From Erysipelotrichaceae bacterium (GTDB lineage: Bacteria > Bacillota_I > Bacilli_A > Erysipelotrichales > Erysipelotrichaceae): a stretch of 58,737 nucleotides of DNA. The stretch covers positions 1 to 58,737 of the forward strand of contig SVBN01000008.1 of assembly GCA_015058875.1 (NCBI GenBank). The letters are read 5' to 3'. The notes beneath the pieces are model-generated. The model was not told where the DNA came from, ran no database searches, and saw only the letters and a list, made by a program, of their open reading frames with translations. Shown here one piece after another: positions 1-6,708 of the stretch. Positions within the stretch are counted from its first letter, which is position 1. The number at the start of each line of letters is the position of its first letter. A program made the position numbers and the translations under genes.

Positions 1-212
1 ATAGTTTCGGTTTCTTCCGTTTCCTCCGAAGGCTCCGGCGCCGCTTCCGGTGTATTCTCCGGTATCACAGATGCGGCCGGTTCTGCCGTTTCCTGTGTCT
101 GCGGGGAAGGAAAAGGTTCCGGTGTATTCTCTGTATGGCTGTCCTGCTTTGTGCATGCACCCAGCAGCATCACCAGCGCAAGACATAATTTCATCATTTT
201 CTGTTTTTTCAT
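1..212 (-). CDS. Lipoprotein, N-terminal part (runs off the left edge)
   Basis: The reading frame opens at an ATG at 210-212 on the minus strand, preceded by a GGAAGG ribosome site. It starts with a short basic stretch (MKKQKMMK), a hydrophobic segment and a lipobox ending LLGAC near residue 20, so it should be exported and lipid-anchored at that cysteine. Residues after about 22 form a linker rich in proline, glutamate and threonine with a repeated NTPE motif, typical of a spacer holding a domain away from the membrane. The functional domain lies outside the window, so no function can be given. Confidence 0.75.
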   Translation of the reverse strand, partial: MKKQKMMKLCLALVMLLGACTKQDSHTENTPEPFPSPQTQETAEPAASVIPENTPEAAPEPSEETEETET

Positions 213-315
213 CTGCTGCCTTCCTTCTTCTGATTCCGTCATAACGGAACCGTGTAACAGTATACACAAAATGAAGAAATCTTAAAAGTAATGCAATCCT
301 TAAGAATTCCTTCAG

Positions 316-346
316 AAAAAACAGGCAGTTCATGATTTCTGCCTGT
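316..346 (-). terminator. Rho-independent terminator after the SDR gene
   Basis: ACAGGCAG (321-328) pairs with CTGCCTGT (339-346) around a 10-nt loop. On the minus strand the stem is followed by TTTTTC, about 30 bases past the SDR stop codon. Confidence 0.75.
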
Positions 347-372
347 CATATGCTTTCAATGGTTTTCCGCAA

Positions 373-1248
373 TTATTTTTTCATCGACTGCAGGTATGCA
401 AGAATCTTCGAAAGATTGATGTCATTGACCTGCGGACGGATACCGGCAATTTCTTCAATATGTCCGCCCAGATCCACAAGCATGAGCTCACCGGATACAT
501 AGGATGCCATATCGCTGTTCAGGAAGACGATCGGCCGTGCCATCTCTTCGGATTTCGCCAGTTCTGTTCCGTAACCGTTGTTTGCCATCAGCTTGTCGTT
601 TCCGCCGGCCATCTTTTCGAAATCACCGGTCAGTCCGGAAGATGTGGATGCCGGAAGCACGCCGTTGACACGGATGCCTTTCGATGCAAATGTTTTCTGA
701 CAAAGCGCAATATACAGATTCATGGCGAGCTTGGAATACGGATAGCCGAAGGTTCCGGGCATAGCCGCAAACGGCAGTGCCGCAGCAGCTTCGACCGCAG
801 CGTCCCATCCCTGCGCTTCCAATACCGGCTTCAGCCATTTCTGATTGTCTTCCTTTTCCCAGCCGAGTCCGCCGAGACTTGTCATGATGGAAATGGATCC
901 GCCTTTTGTCATTCTCTGAAGCAGATATTCTTCCATGATGTATTTGTTTGCGATCGCATCGATTTTGACGGTTGTCACAAAGTCATTGCGGGCACCGGAA
1001 ACGCCGGCAATGCCGAAGAAGGAATCGACATGTTCCGGAATCTCCGCAAAAGCCGCATCAATTGAATCTTTCTGAGACAGATCTGTATGGATGTACTTCT
1101 CAACGCCTGAGGGAACTGTTTCCGCCCAGTCCAGCGCATACACCTTTGCGCCGAGATCCACCAGCATTTCCGCGGCAGCCTTTCCCATGCCGGACGCTGC
1201 ACCTGTTACTACCACTGTTTTACCATTGTATCCAAAATAGTCTTTCAT
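373..1248 (-). CDS. SDR-family NAD(P)-dependent dehydrogenase, 3-alpha-hydroxysteroid dehydrogenase-like
   Basis: A 291-residue short-chain dehydrogenase. The Rossmann motif TGAASGMG is near residue 15, a SIMTSLGG strand carries the catalytic serine, and YPYSK (YxxxK) carries the catalytic tyrosine and lysine. A long insertion between the serine and the tyrosine, and a C-terminus after YVSGELMLVDLGG, match the layout of 3-alpha-hydroxysteroid dehydrogenase/carbonyl reductase proteins. The start is the ATG at 1248, which has an ACGGAGGAAATC ribosome site; a longer frame lacks one. It is divergent from a TetR gene 92 bp away, which probably controls it. The steroid substrate is an inference from family layout; another ketone or alcohol is possible. 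Confidence 0.8.
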   Translation of the reverse strand: MKDYFGYNGKTVVVTGAASGMGKAAAEMLVDLGAKVYALDWAETVPSGVEKYIHTDLSQKDSIDAAFAEIPEHVDSFFGIAGVSGARNDFVTTVKIDAIANKYIMEEYLLQRMTKGGSISIMTSLGGLGWEKEDNQKWLKPVLEAQGWDAAVEAAAALPFAAMPGTFGYPYSKLAMNLYIALCQKTFASKGIRVNGVLPASTSSGLTGDFEKMAGGNDKLMANNGYGTELAKSEEMARPIVFLNSDMASYVSGELMLVDLGGHIEEIAGIRPQVNDINLSKILAYLQSMKK

Positions 1249-1269
1249 GATTTCCTCCGTTACGGCTAC

Positions 1270-1298
1270 AATATATCCGTCAGGAAAAACTGAAACAA
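1270..1298 (-). promoter_or_regulatory. Promoter of the SDR gene
   Basis: On the minus strand TTGTTT (1293-1298) and TATATT (1270-1275) are separated by 17 bases, ending about 22 bases before the SDR start. It lies in the SDR/TetR divergent gap, so the TetR protein could act here. Confidence 0.5.
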
Positions 1299-1340
1299 GG
1301 TCCTCAGCGGCAAGTGAAACAGATCGGGAGAAAGTGTTCC

Positions 1341-1874
1341 ATGAATACAGCAGATACATATCATGAATCCGTATGTGAAGCGATTACGCAGGCGCTGCTT
1401 TTACTGATGAAGCATGAACCGTATGAGCGCATCACGGTGATGGATATCATCCGGAAGGCCGGCGTAGGCAGGTCCAGCTTCTACCGGAATTTTATCGACA
1501 AAGATGATGTGCTGGAGAAATATGTGTCCCGGCTGTTTTCCGGATCCAGAATGATTCCCGAGCCCTACAGTAATGAACATCTGCGGAAAACCATCATTTC
1601 CCACTACCGGCTATATTATGAAAACCGGGAATTCCTGATGACGCTGCATAAGAATAAAATCCTGTACCGTTTTCTTGATCAGCTGCGCGATATAACCGAA
1701 AGCACAATTACCGACAACCAGCTGAATGTCAATGTTTATCAGCCGGCATTCTTTTCCGCCGCCAATCTCGGCGTACTGGTGCACTGGCTGGAGCGCGGAT
1801 GCAGGGAAACTCCCGAAGAAATAGCAGAGATCATCATCACACTGCTGTTCCATACACCCGGAAGAGACTGCTGA
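1341..1874 (+). CDS. TetR/AcrR-family transcriptional regulator
   Basis: A 177-residue regulator. The N-terminal TetR DNA-binding domain is clear: AITQALLLLMKHEPYERITVMD, then IIRKAGVGRSSFYRNFIDKDD, the helix-turn-helix with the typical aromatic SFYRNF recognition helix. The C-terminal half is helical and diverse, as expected of ligand-binding domains. I place the start at ATG 1341, preceded by GGGAGA; an upstream in-frame GTG at 1314 is possible. Being divergent from the SDR gene, it probably represses that gene and itself in response to a small molecule. Confidence 0.85.
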   Translation: MNTADTYHESVCEAITQALLLLMKHEPYERITVMDIIRKAGVGRSSFYRNFIDKDDVLEKYVSRLFSGSRMIPEPYSNEHLRKTIISHYRLYYENREFLMTLHKNKILYRFLDQLRDITESTITDNQLNVNVYQPAFFSAANLGVLVHWLERGCRETPEEIAEIIITLLFHTPGRDC

Positions 1875-1883
1875 GTCTCTTTT

Positions 1884-2402
1884 TTAATACGCTTCTGTGT
1901 GAACGGCCGGAATCAGGTCGCGTTTTTCCGCAGGTTTTTCCCTGATGCCGAGTGATACAGCATTCAGAATGCCGTAATACTCCGGTATGCCGAGCAGCTG
2001 ACGGATATCATCTTCCGCCATTCCGGTATGCCCTTTTCTGTCCTTCATATGAATCCAGCAGGCGCCGATTCCACATGCCTCTGCCGCCAGCAGAATATAT
2101 GTTGAAGCGACTGCCGCGTCCTCCACCCATAATTCAAGATTGCGTTTGTCGATAATCGGCACGATTGCGGCATCGCCGTATCCCAGCGGGCCGGCACCCA
2201 TTTTTTTGCAATCTGCCAGTTTCAGCATGGTGTCCCGTTCACGGATCACGATAAACTCAAGCGGATGTCCTCCCCAGGAAGACGGCGCATAAGCCGCAAT
2301 CTCAAGTATTCTCTGAATTGTTTCGTCCGGGATATGTTCCCCGGTAAACCTGCGGGTAGATCTTCTCTTTTTTGCCAGATCAAGCAGTTCATTGCTGTTC
2401 AT
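1884..2402 (-). CDS. Nitroreductase-family FMN oxidoreductase
   Basis: A 172-residue nitroreductase fold protein. The N-terminal KRRSTRRF is the FMN phosphate-binding signature, followed by AAYAPSSWGGHP (the A-PS-xNxxP-like region with WGG in place of the usual N) and a C-terminal GIREKPAEKR. The family uses FMN and NAD(P)H to reduce nitro groups, quinones or enones. It starts 3 bp after the MFS gene, and its AAGGAGG ribosome site overlaps the end of that gene, so the two are translated from one mRNA. The pairing with an efflux-type MFS protein under a MerR regulator suggests detoxification of an aromatic or redox-active compound. Confidence 0.8.
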   Translation of the reverse strand: MNSNELLDLAKKRRSTRRFTGEHIPDETIQRILEIAAYAPSSWGGHPLEFIVIRERDTMLKLADCKKMGAGPLGYGDAAIVPIIDKRNLELWVEDAAVASTYILLAAEACGIGACWIHMKDRKGHTGMAEDDIRQLLGIPEYYGILNAVSLGIREKPAEKRDLIPAVHTEAY

Positions 2403-2405
2403 TTG

Positions 2406-3557
2406 CTATGCCTCCTTTTTTTCCTTTGCAAACATCTGCATGCCCAGTGCAGGTATGCCGATGCACGACGCAGCGATAAATACAGACTGATAATTGAGGA
2501 TACCGGCAATCATGCCCCAGAATGTGGGACCGATAATAAAACCGATGTCACCTGCCGCAAAGAAAGCGGCGTTCGCAAATCCGCCGGCGGAATCAGGCAG
2601 TGAATTGACCATTTTTGTATTGATCATCGGAGCCAGACAGCCGTTTGCAAATCCCACTGCCAGACCGATCACATAAAGCTGCCGGACATCTGAAGACAAT
2701 GCGATTCCGCACAGACTCAGCGCAATTGTGATGATCATGCCGCAGATCATTCTTTTTTCTCCGATTATGTCCATCATTTTCCTCATAACAACACGCGAAG
2801 TCACCAGACCGGCCACATTGCAGGTAAAGTAAAGTCCGATTCCGGCAAATCCTTTTTCCAATGCGGAGAGCGAAAGAAAGGCTGAAACAGAACTCAGTGA
2901 AAAGCTCATGCATACCCATGTCAGAAACGGAACCAGGATTGCGGAAATATTTCCGGCCGCAGAACCGGTCACTTTGGATTCCTGTCTGCCTTGCACATTT
3001 CCGGATATCGGAATCATCATAAGAAACGAAATCACAACCGACAGAAATACAGCGGTAAACAGCCAGCGGAATCGGTTTACATCCGGTCCGAGCAATGCAT
3101 AGGAAATTGTCGGACATACGGCATTTGCCAGATTTCCGGTCAGCGAAGAATATCCGATTCCTTCCAGCCGGTCAGCCGGATCAAGCAGACGTACGATATA
3201 TGTGCTCATCGCCGTGCATGTCACACCGTAGAAGAAACCCTGCAGGCCGCGCAGCACAAACGCCTGCCAGTATGCGTTTGAAAATATATACAGAAATGAT
3301 GCGGCTGCCATAGCGGCCGTGAATAACTGAAGCACTTTTTTCACAGGCATCCTGTCCAGCAGATATGCGGACAGAAAGCGTGCGAACAATCCGCTGAGTG
3401 CAAATACCGAAGCCATCATTCCTGCAAGCGTATCCGAACCGCTCAGCATTCTTCCGTAAACAGTAATTACCGGCAATAACAGATACGGACCGGCATGTAC
3501 GCACAGCAGCACCAGTACAGCCCACAGATATTTCTTCGTCCAGATTCCTTTGTTCAT
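2406..3557 (-). CDS. MFS transporter, 12-TM DHA1-like
   Basis: A 383-residue major facilitator protein with about 12 hydrophobic segments. The loop after TM2 holds LLDRMPVKK, a form of the MFS GxxxDRxGRK motif, and TM4 contains VLRGLQGFFYG. The start is ATG 3557 (MNKGIW), preceded by GGAGG; upstream in-frame codons run into the divergent merR gene and have no ribosome site. The promoter at 3581-3611 is of the MerR-activated kind, so the gene is probably induced by a ligand of the divergently encoded MerR protein. Substrate unknown; drug or metabolite export is most likely. Confidence 0.85.
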   Translation of the reverse strand: MNKGIWTKKYLWAVLVLLCVHAGPYLLLPVITVYGRMLSGSDTLAGMMASVFALSGLFARFLSAYLLDRMPVKKVLQLFTAAMAAASFLYIFSNAYWQAFVLRGLQGFFYGVTCTAMSTYIVRLLDPADRLEGIGYSSLTGNLANAVCPTISYALLGPDVNRFRWLFTAVFLSVVISFLMMIPISGNVQGRQESKVTGSAAGNISAILVPFLTWVCMSFSLSSVSAFLSLSALEKGFAGIGLYFTCNVAGLVTSRVVMRKMMDIIGEKRMICGMIITIALSLCGIALSSDVRQLYVIGLAVGFANGCLAPMINTKMVNSLPDSAGGFANAAFFAAGDIGFIIGPTFWGMIAGILNYQSVFIAASCIGIPALGMQMFAKEKKEA

Positions 3558-3580
3558 CCTTTTTTCCTCCGTGCATGCAC

Positions 3581-3611
3581 ACCATAAAACATTCAAGTAA
3601 CTTGAAGGCAA
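3581..3611 (-). promoter_or_regulatory. MerR-type promoter and operator with a 19-bp spacer
   Basis: On the minus strand TTGCCT (3606-3611) and TATGGT (3581-3586) are 19 bp apart. The spacer contains a near-perfect dyad, TTCAAGT-A-ACTTGAA on the plus strand (3592-3606). MerR-family activators untwist such overlong spacers. The half-site CAAGT resembles SoxR and MerR boxes. It reads into the MFS-nitroreductase operon. Confidence 0.7.
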
Positions 3612-3650
3612 GGGATATTTTACATAAAATGGAAAAAAGGCAGAAAAATC

Positions 3651-4073
3651 ATGAAAAAGGCAATAACAATCAGAGAAGTATCGGAACTTCTGAACATTCC
3701 CGAGCATACAATCCGCTATTACACGGATATTGGGCTGATTCCAAGCATTCAGCGTTCTTCTTCCAATTATCGTATCTTTGATGAAGAATCCATTGAATGG
3801 CTGAAAGGAACCATCTATTTCCGGCAGCTCGGTCTTTCTATCAGGGATATCATTCATTATCACGATCTCTGCTTTTCTTCCGATCCCGCGGCTCTGCGGG
3901 AGCGATATGAGCTGCTTCAGAAATACTGCAAAAAAGCAGAGCAGGAAGTTCTGCAGGCCGAAGAAAGGCTCAGATATCTGGAACATATTACGGAGCGTGA
4001 CCGGCTGATTGCCGAACAGCAGCTGCCCGATCTGAAAAACCCGCGTCTCAGACATTCTGAAAATAACAGCTGA
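3651..4073 (+). CDS. MerR-family transcriptional regulator
   Basis: A 140-residue MerR protein. The winged helix-turn-helix is plain: TIREVSELLNIPEHTIRYYT followed by DIGLIPSI and NYRIFDEESIEWL. A coiled-coil dimerisation helix (about residues 80-125) follows, and the C-terminal effector part is short and without a cysteine metal site. The start ATG 3651 has only a weak GGCAG ribosome site. It is divergent from the MFS/nitroreductase operon, whose promoter has the MerR dyad, so it most likely senses an organic ligand or aldehyde rather than a metal. Confidence 0.88.
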   Translation: MKKAITIREVSELLNIPEHTIRYYTDIGLIPSIQRSSSNYRIFDEESIEWLKGTIYFRQLGLSIRDIIHYHDLCFSSDPAALRERYELLQKYCKKAEQEVLQAEERLRYLEHITERDRLIAEQQLPDLKNPRLRHSENNS

Positions 4074-4097
4074 ATCTGCTCCGTCAGATAAATCGTT

Positions 4098-4103
4098 TAT
4101 AAT
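4098..4103 (+). promoter_or_regulatory. Probable -10 element for the AraC-family gene
   Basis: A consensus TATAAT lies 34 bases before the AraC start codon. No good -35 hexamer is visible at the right distance, so the promoter may need an activator. Confidence 0.35.
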
Positions 4104-4136
4104 TAATTACAGAGAACAGCAATCGGGAGTCAGATC

Positions 4137-5255
4137 ATGCCGGTCATACAATACAATGAAATCTGTGATATCTTTTTCCGCTCCTGCAGTATTCCTGCCG
4201 GTCTTTTCGATGCGGATCATCATATGATCGTTCTGTCATCGGCTTTCGGAGAACGGCAGACCGGAATGTATATGGAGGACTGCATTCAGCTGCTGGAAAG
4301 GCCCCTCAAAGATGACAGTGCCATGCTCTGTCTTGACCGGAACGGTTCCGCCTGGTGCATCATCCTTCACGATCATCAGACCGTCCTGTTCGGACCGGCT
4401 CAGGTCGGATTCAATCCGGATTTTCCTTATGACAGGATTCCGGAAATGTCAGCTGAACAATTCTTTGAACTCTGTCAGGTATTTGTCCGTCTGATTCTCG
4501 GAAAAGACGCATTGCTTTCCATTCAGTCTGATGCCCTCAGCGAAAACTATACGGCAGGGCAGCAGTATGAATCGGAACAGGAAGATTTCGAAATGATGAG
4601 TTTCGATGAAATCTTCGATTGTGTCCGGCATGGAGATACATCCGAACTGAATGCCTTTCTGAAATCATCCAGGTTTACGGATTATCAGAATCGTGTCATG
4701 TATAATCCGGAGAATGCGCATACCGTATTTATTTTCTGTCTGGCGAAAACATATCATACCGCACTGGAAACCGGGATCCCGATCCGCGACCTCTCCCCGC
4801 TGATCTCTCTGCATCTGAATGAAATGCACCGGTTCACAACGCCGGCTTCTTATTCCGCGGGCATGCAGCGGATGCTGTATGACTTTACCCGCTATGTCGG
4901 CCATTACCACAGCGGCACCTATTCCATGATTGTCAATATGGCAAACATGTATATCCGGGAACATGTTTATTCGCAGATTTCAATAGAAGAAATTGCAGAG
5001 CACTGTGCCATGAGCGTCTCTGCGCTCCAGCATCGCTTCAAAAAGGAAACGGGTCAGTCAGTATCCGATGCCATTCTGAACTGCAAAATCGAAAAAGCAT
5101 GTTTCTTCCTGCGCAATACGTCACTTCCATGTACGGCAATCGCGTTCAAGCTGGGATACTGTTCCCAGAGTTATTTCAACCGCCAGTTCAGAAAAGTCAT
5201 GGGCGTTACGCCTTCCCGGTTCCGTTCTGCAGGCGCCGGGCTCCGGCCGCAGTAA
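4137..5255 (+). CDS. AraC-family transcriptional regulator
   Basis: A 372-residue protein. Residues about 270-365 are a two-helix-turn-helix AraC domain: ISIEEIAEHCAMSVSALQHRFKKETG, then AIAFKLGYCSQSYFNRQFRKVMGVTPSRFR, which includes the conserved GY.sQSYFnRqFrk and G.TP..FR signatures. The N-terminal 250 residues form a helical sensory region I do not recognise. The start ATG 4137 has a CGGGAG ribosome site. It converges on the synthetase-like operon across a shared terminator. It may regulate one of the neighbouring redox operons, but no operator can be shown. Confidence 0.88.
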   Translation: MPVIQYNEICDIFFRSCSIPAGLFDADHHMIVLSSAFGERQTGMYMEDCIQLLERPLKDDSAMLCLDRNGSAWCIILHDHQTVLFGPAQVGFNPDFPYDRIPEMSAEQFFELCQVFVRLILGKDALLSIQSDALSENYTAGQQYESEQEDFEMMSFDEIFDCVRHGDTSELNAFLKSSRFTDYQNRVMYNPENAHTVFIFCLAKTYHTALETGIPIRDLSPLISLHLNEMHRFTTPASYSAGMQRMLYDFTRYVGHYHSGTYSMIVNMANMYIREHVYSQISIEEIAEHCAMSVSALQHRFKKETGQSVSDAILNCKIEKACFFLRNTSLPCTAIAFKLGYCSQSYFNRQFRKVMGVTPSRFRSAGAGLRPQ

Positions 5256-5305
5256 AACCGGAGGAGACGGTCCTTTCAGTCAGGATCATCTGCTCCGGTT
5301 TTTGT
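5254..5305. terminator. Bidirectional terminator between the AraC and synthetase-like genes
   Basis: AAAACCGGAG (5254-5263) pairs with CTCCGGTTTT (5293-5302). The enclosed loop has an extra GGTCCT/AGGATC helix with one G-U pair. U-rich tail on the plus strand; the two genes converge on it. Confidence 0.65.
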
Positions 5306-5323
5306 GTGTGTTTTTTATTCTGC

Positions 5324-6697
5324 TTATCTGAGTTCGGGAGGAATATATCCGTATTCCTCTTTTGCTTTGTTTTCCAGCGGCATCAGCTCCAGATTTGCCA
5401 TATAGGCATGTGTTCCGATACCGAAGTTCTCCTCGGCCTTCTCGCTCATTCCTCCGAAGTTTCCGCCGAGATAGCTCATTTTCTCATCCAGAATCAGCCG
5501 GCATTCACCATACTTATATGCGATCGCCTGAGTATTCGGAATAAAGAAATGGTTCCTGTTCCCGATCTGTGTCAGGAAACTGTCCACCTCTGCGATAAAG
5601 GAAGCAAGCGTAACATCATCGCCATATGCCGCAAAGGACAATGCCAGCTTTTCCACCGGTGCGGCATCTTTCTGGGGCATAAAGATATGAGATACCTCAA
5701 AACTGCGCGCTTCCTTTTCCCCCGCATTCCATTTTTCGGAAATGATCTGTTCAATGGCCGGCGTGAGCACTGTCGGCAGACCGACAGATGTGCCGAGCGG
5801 TTCTTTCAGAAGCACGCCCTTGTTGTTCAGATCCCATTCATCCTGGATCATGTTCATCTTCTTATAGATGCCGTCCGGATAGATCTTCGGGCCGAATCCT
5901 TCGGAATATCCCATCGTTCTGAGCACATCGCGGCAGCGGTCTTCAAAGCTTTCCGATACGGATACAGTTTCATCCCCGAACCGTCCCAGGAATTCCTGTG
6001 CATTGTCAAACAGCTGTTCTCTTGTTTCAATGCCCAGCCATTCACACGCCGCATGATCGATATCGATCGAGAATGCCAGACACTTTTCCTGTTCCGTCTG
6101 GTGTCCGAGCATTGCGGCACCGATCCATGTCATCGTTCCGGTATACCCTGCCGTAAAATCTGTCCGGTCCGCTCTGAGCACTCTGATTTCATATGTAACC
6201 GTTTCTTTCAATACCGTCCTTGTCATTGCACTGGCTCCCCAGCTGGCAAGGTCTGAACCCGTCTTTCCTTCACCGGTCCGGATCAGTTCGCAGTCATATC
6301 CCGCGCCGAATGCAGTGCGTACAATTTTTTTCCACATCTGCCTGTAATCATAGAGATTCATATCGGAAACGACAGCACCTTCCATCACCAGACGGGCGGG
6401 ATACTCCGTATTACTCCCGTCAAACACTTTCCCGCATGCGGCGGCGCATACCGGAAACTCTCCTCTGATTTCACTCAATGCATACGGAAGCAGCTGTGTT
6501 CTCAGAGCATACTCCCCGTTCTGAAGCAGAACCTGCTTTGTGATTCTTCCCGGATTATCAAAGATGCGCAGATTCAGGTCAGATGTTTCCAGTTCCGGAT
6601 ATTCACCGTTATCCAGCAGTGTGAATCCGCTGCGGACAAACGCATTTTTCAGAGCGTCCGCTGTGATTCTGAGCGGATGTTTTGTCATCTTTGTCAT
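5324..6697 (-). CDS. PheS-PheT-like single-chain paralogue, probably catalytically degenerate
   Basis: A 457-residue protein of two synthetase-like halves. Residues 1-225 follow PheS: HPL at 7-9 (motif 1 entry), ALRTQLLPYAL near 66, GKVFDGSN near 90, VMEGAVV near 105, WIGAAMLG near 191. Residues 250-445 follow the PheT core: PLGTSVGLPTVLTPA, FEVSHIFMP, YLGGNFGGMS, ANLEL. The PheS coiled coil and the PheT OB, B3/B4, B5 and anticodon domains are absent. Motif 2 GRVYRRD is replaced by GKVFDGSN, and motif 3 G(L)GIER by DIDHAA, so the ATP-binding arginines are missing. The start follows a GAGGTGG ribosome site, 11 bp after the enoate reductase stop. A tRNA ligase role is unlikely; ligand binding, acyl transfer or regulation are options. 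Confidence 0.7.
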   Translation of the reverse strand: MTKMTKHPLRITADALKNAFVRSGFTLLDNGEYPELETSDLNLRIFDNPGRITKQVLLQNGEYALRTQLLPYALSEIRGEFPVCAAACGKVFDGSNTEYPARLVMEGAVVSDMNLYDYRQMWKKIVRTAFGAGYDCELIRTGEGKTGSDLASWGASAMTRTVLKETVTYEIRVLRADRTDFTAGYTGTMTWIGAAMLGHQTEQEKCLAFSIDIDHAACEWLGIETREQLFDNAQEFLGRFGDETVSVSESFEDRCRDVLRTMGYSEGFGPKIYPDGIYKKMNMIQDEWDLNNKGVLLKEPLGTSVGLPTVLTPAIEQIISEKWNAGEKEARSFEVSHIFMPQKDAAPVEKLALSFAAYGDDVTLASFIAEVDSFLTQIGNRNHFFIPNTQAIAYKYGECRLILDEKMSYLGGNFGGMSEKAEENFGIGTHAYMANLELMPLENKAKEEYGYIPPELR

Positions 6698-6708
6698 AGT
6701 CTTCCACC

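Noticed and set aside
460-1065. Long plus-strand frames opposite the SDR, enoate reductase, DUF262 and similar genes
   Set aside because: They lie antisense to well supported genes, lack ribosome sites and give cysteine- and histidine-rich sequence without domains, as expected for reverse-strand shadows.
5324-6697. Functional phenylalanyl-tRNA synthetase
   Set aside because: tRNA-binding and editing domains are absent and the ATP-binding arginines of motifs 2 and 3 are replaced.
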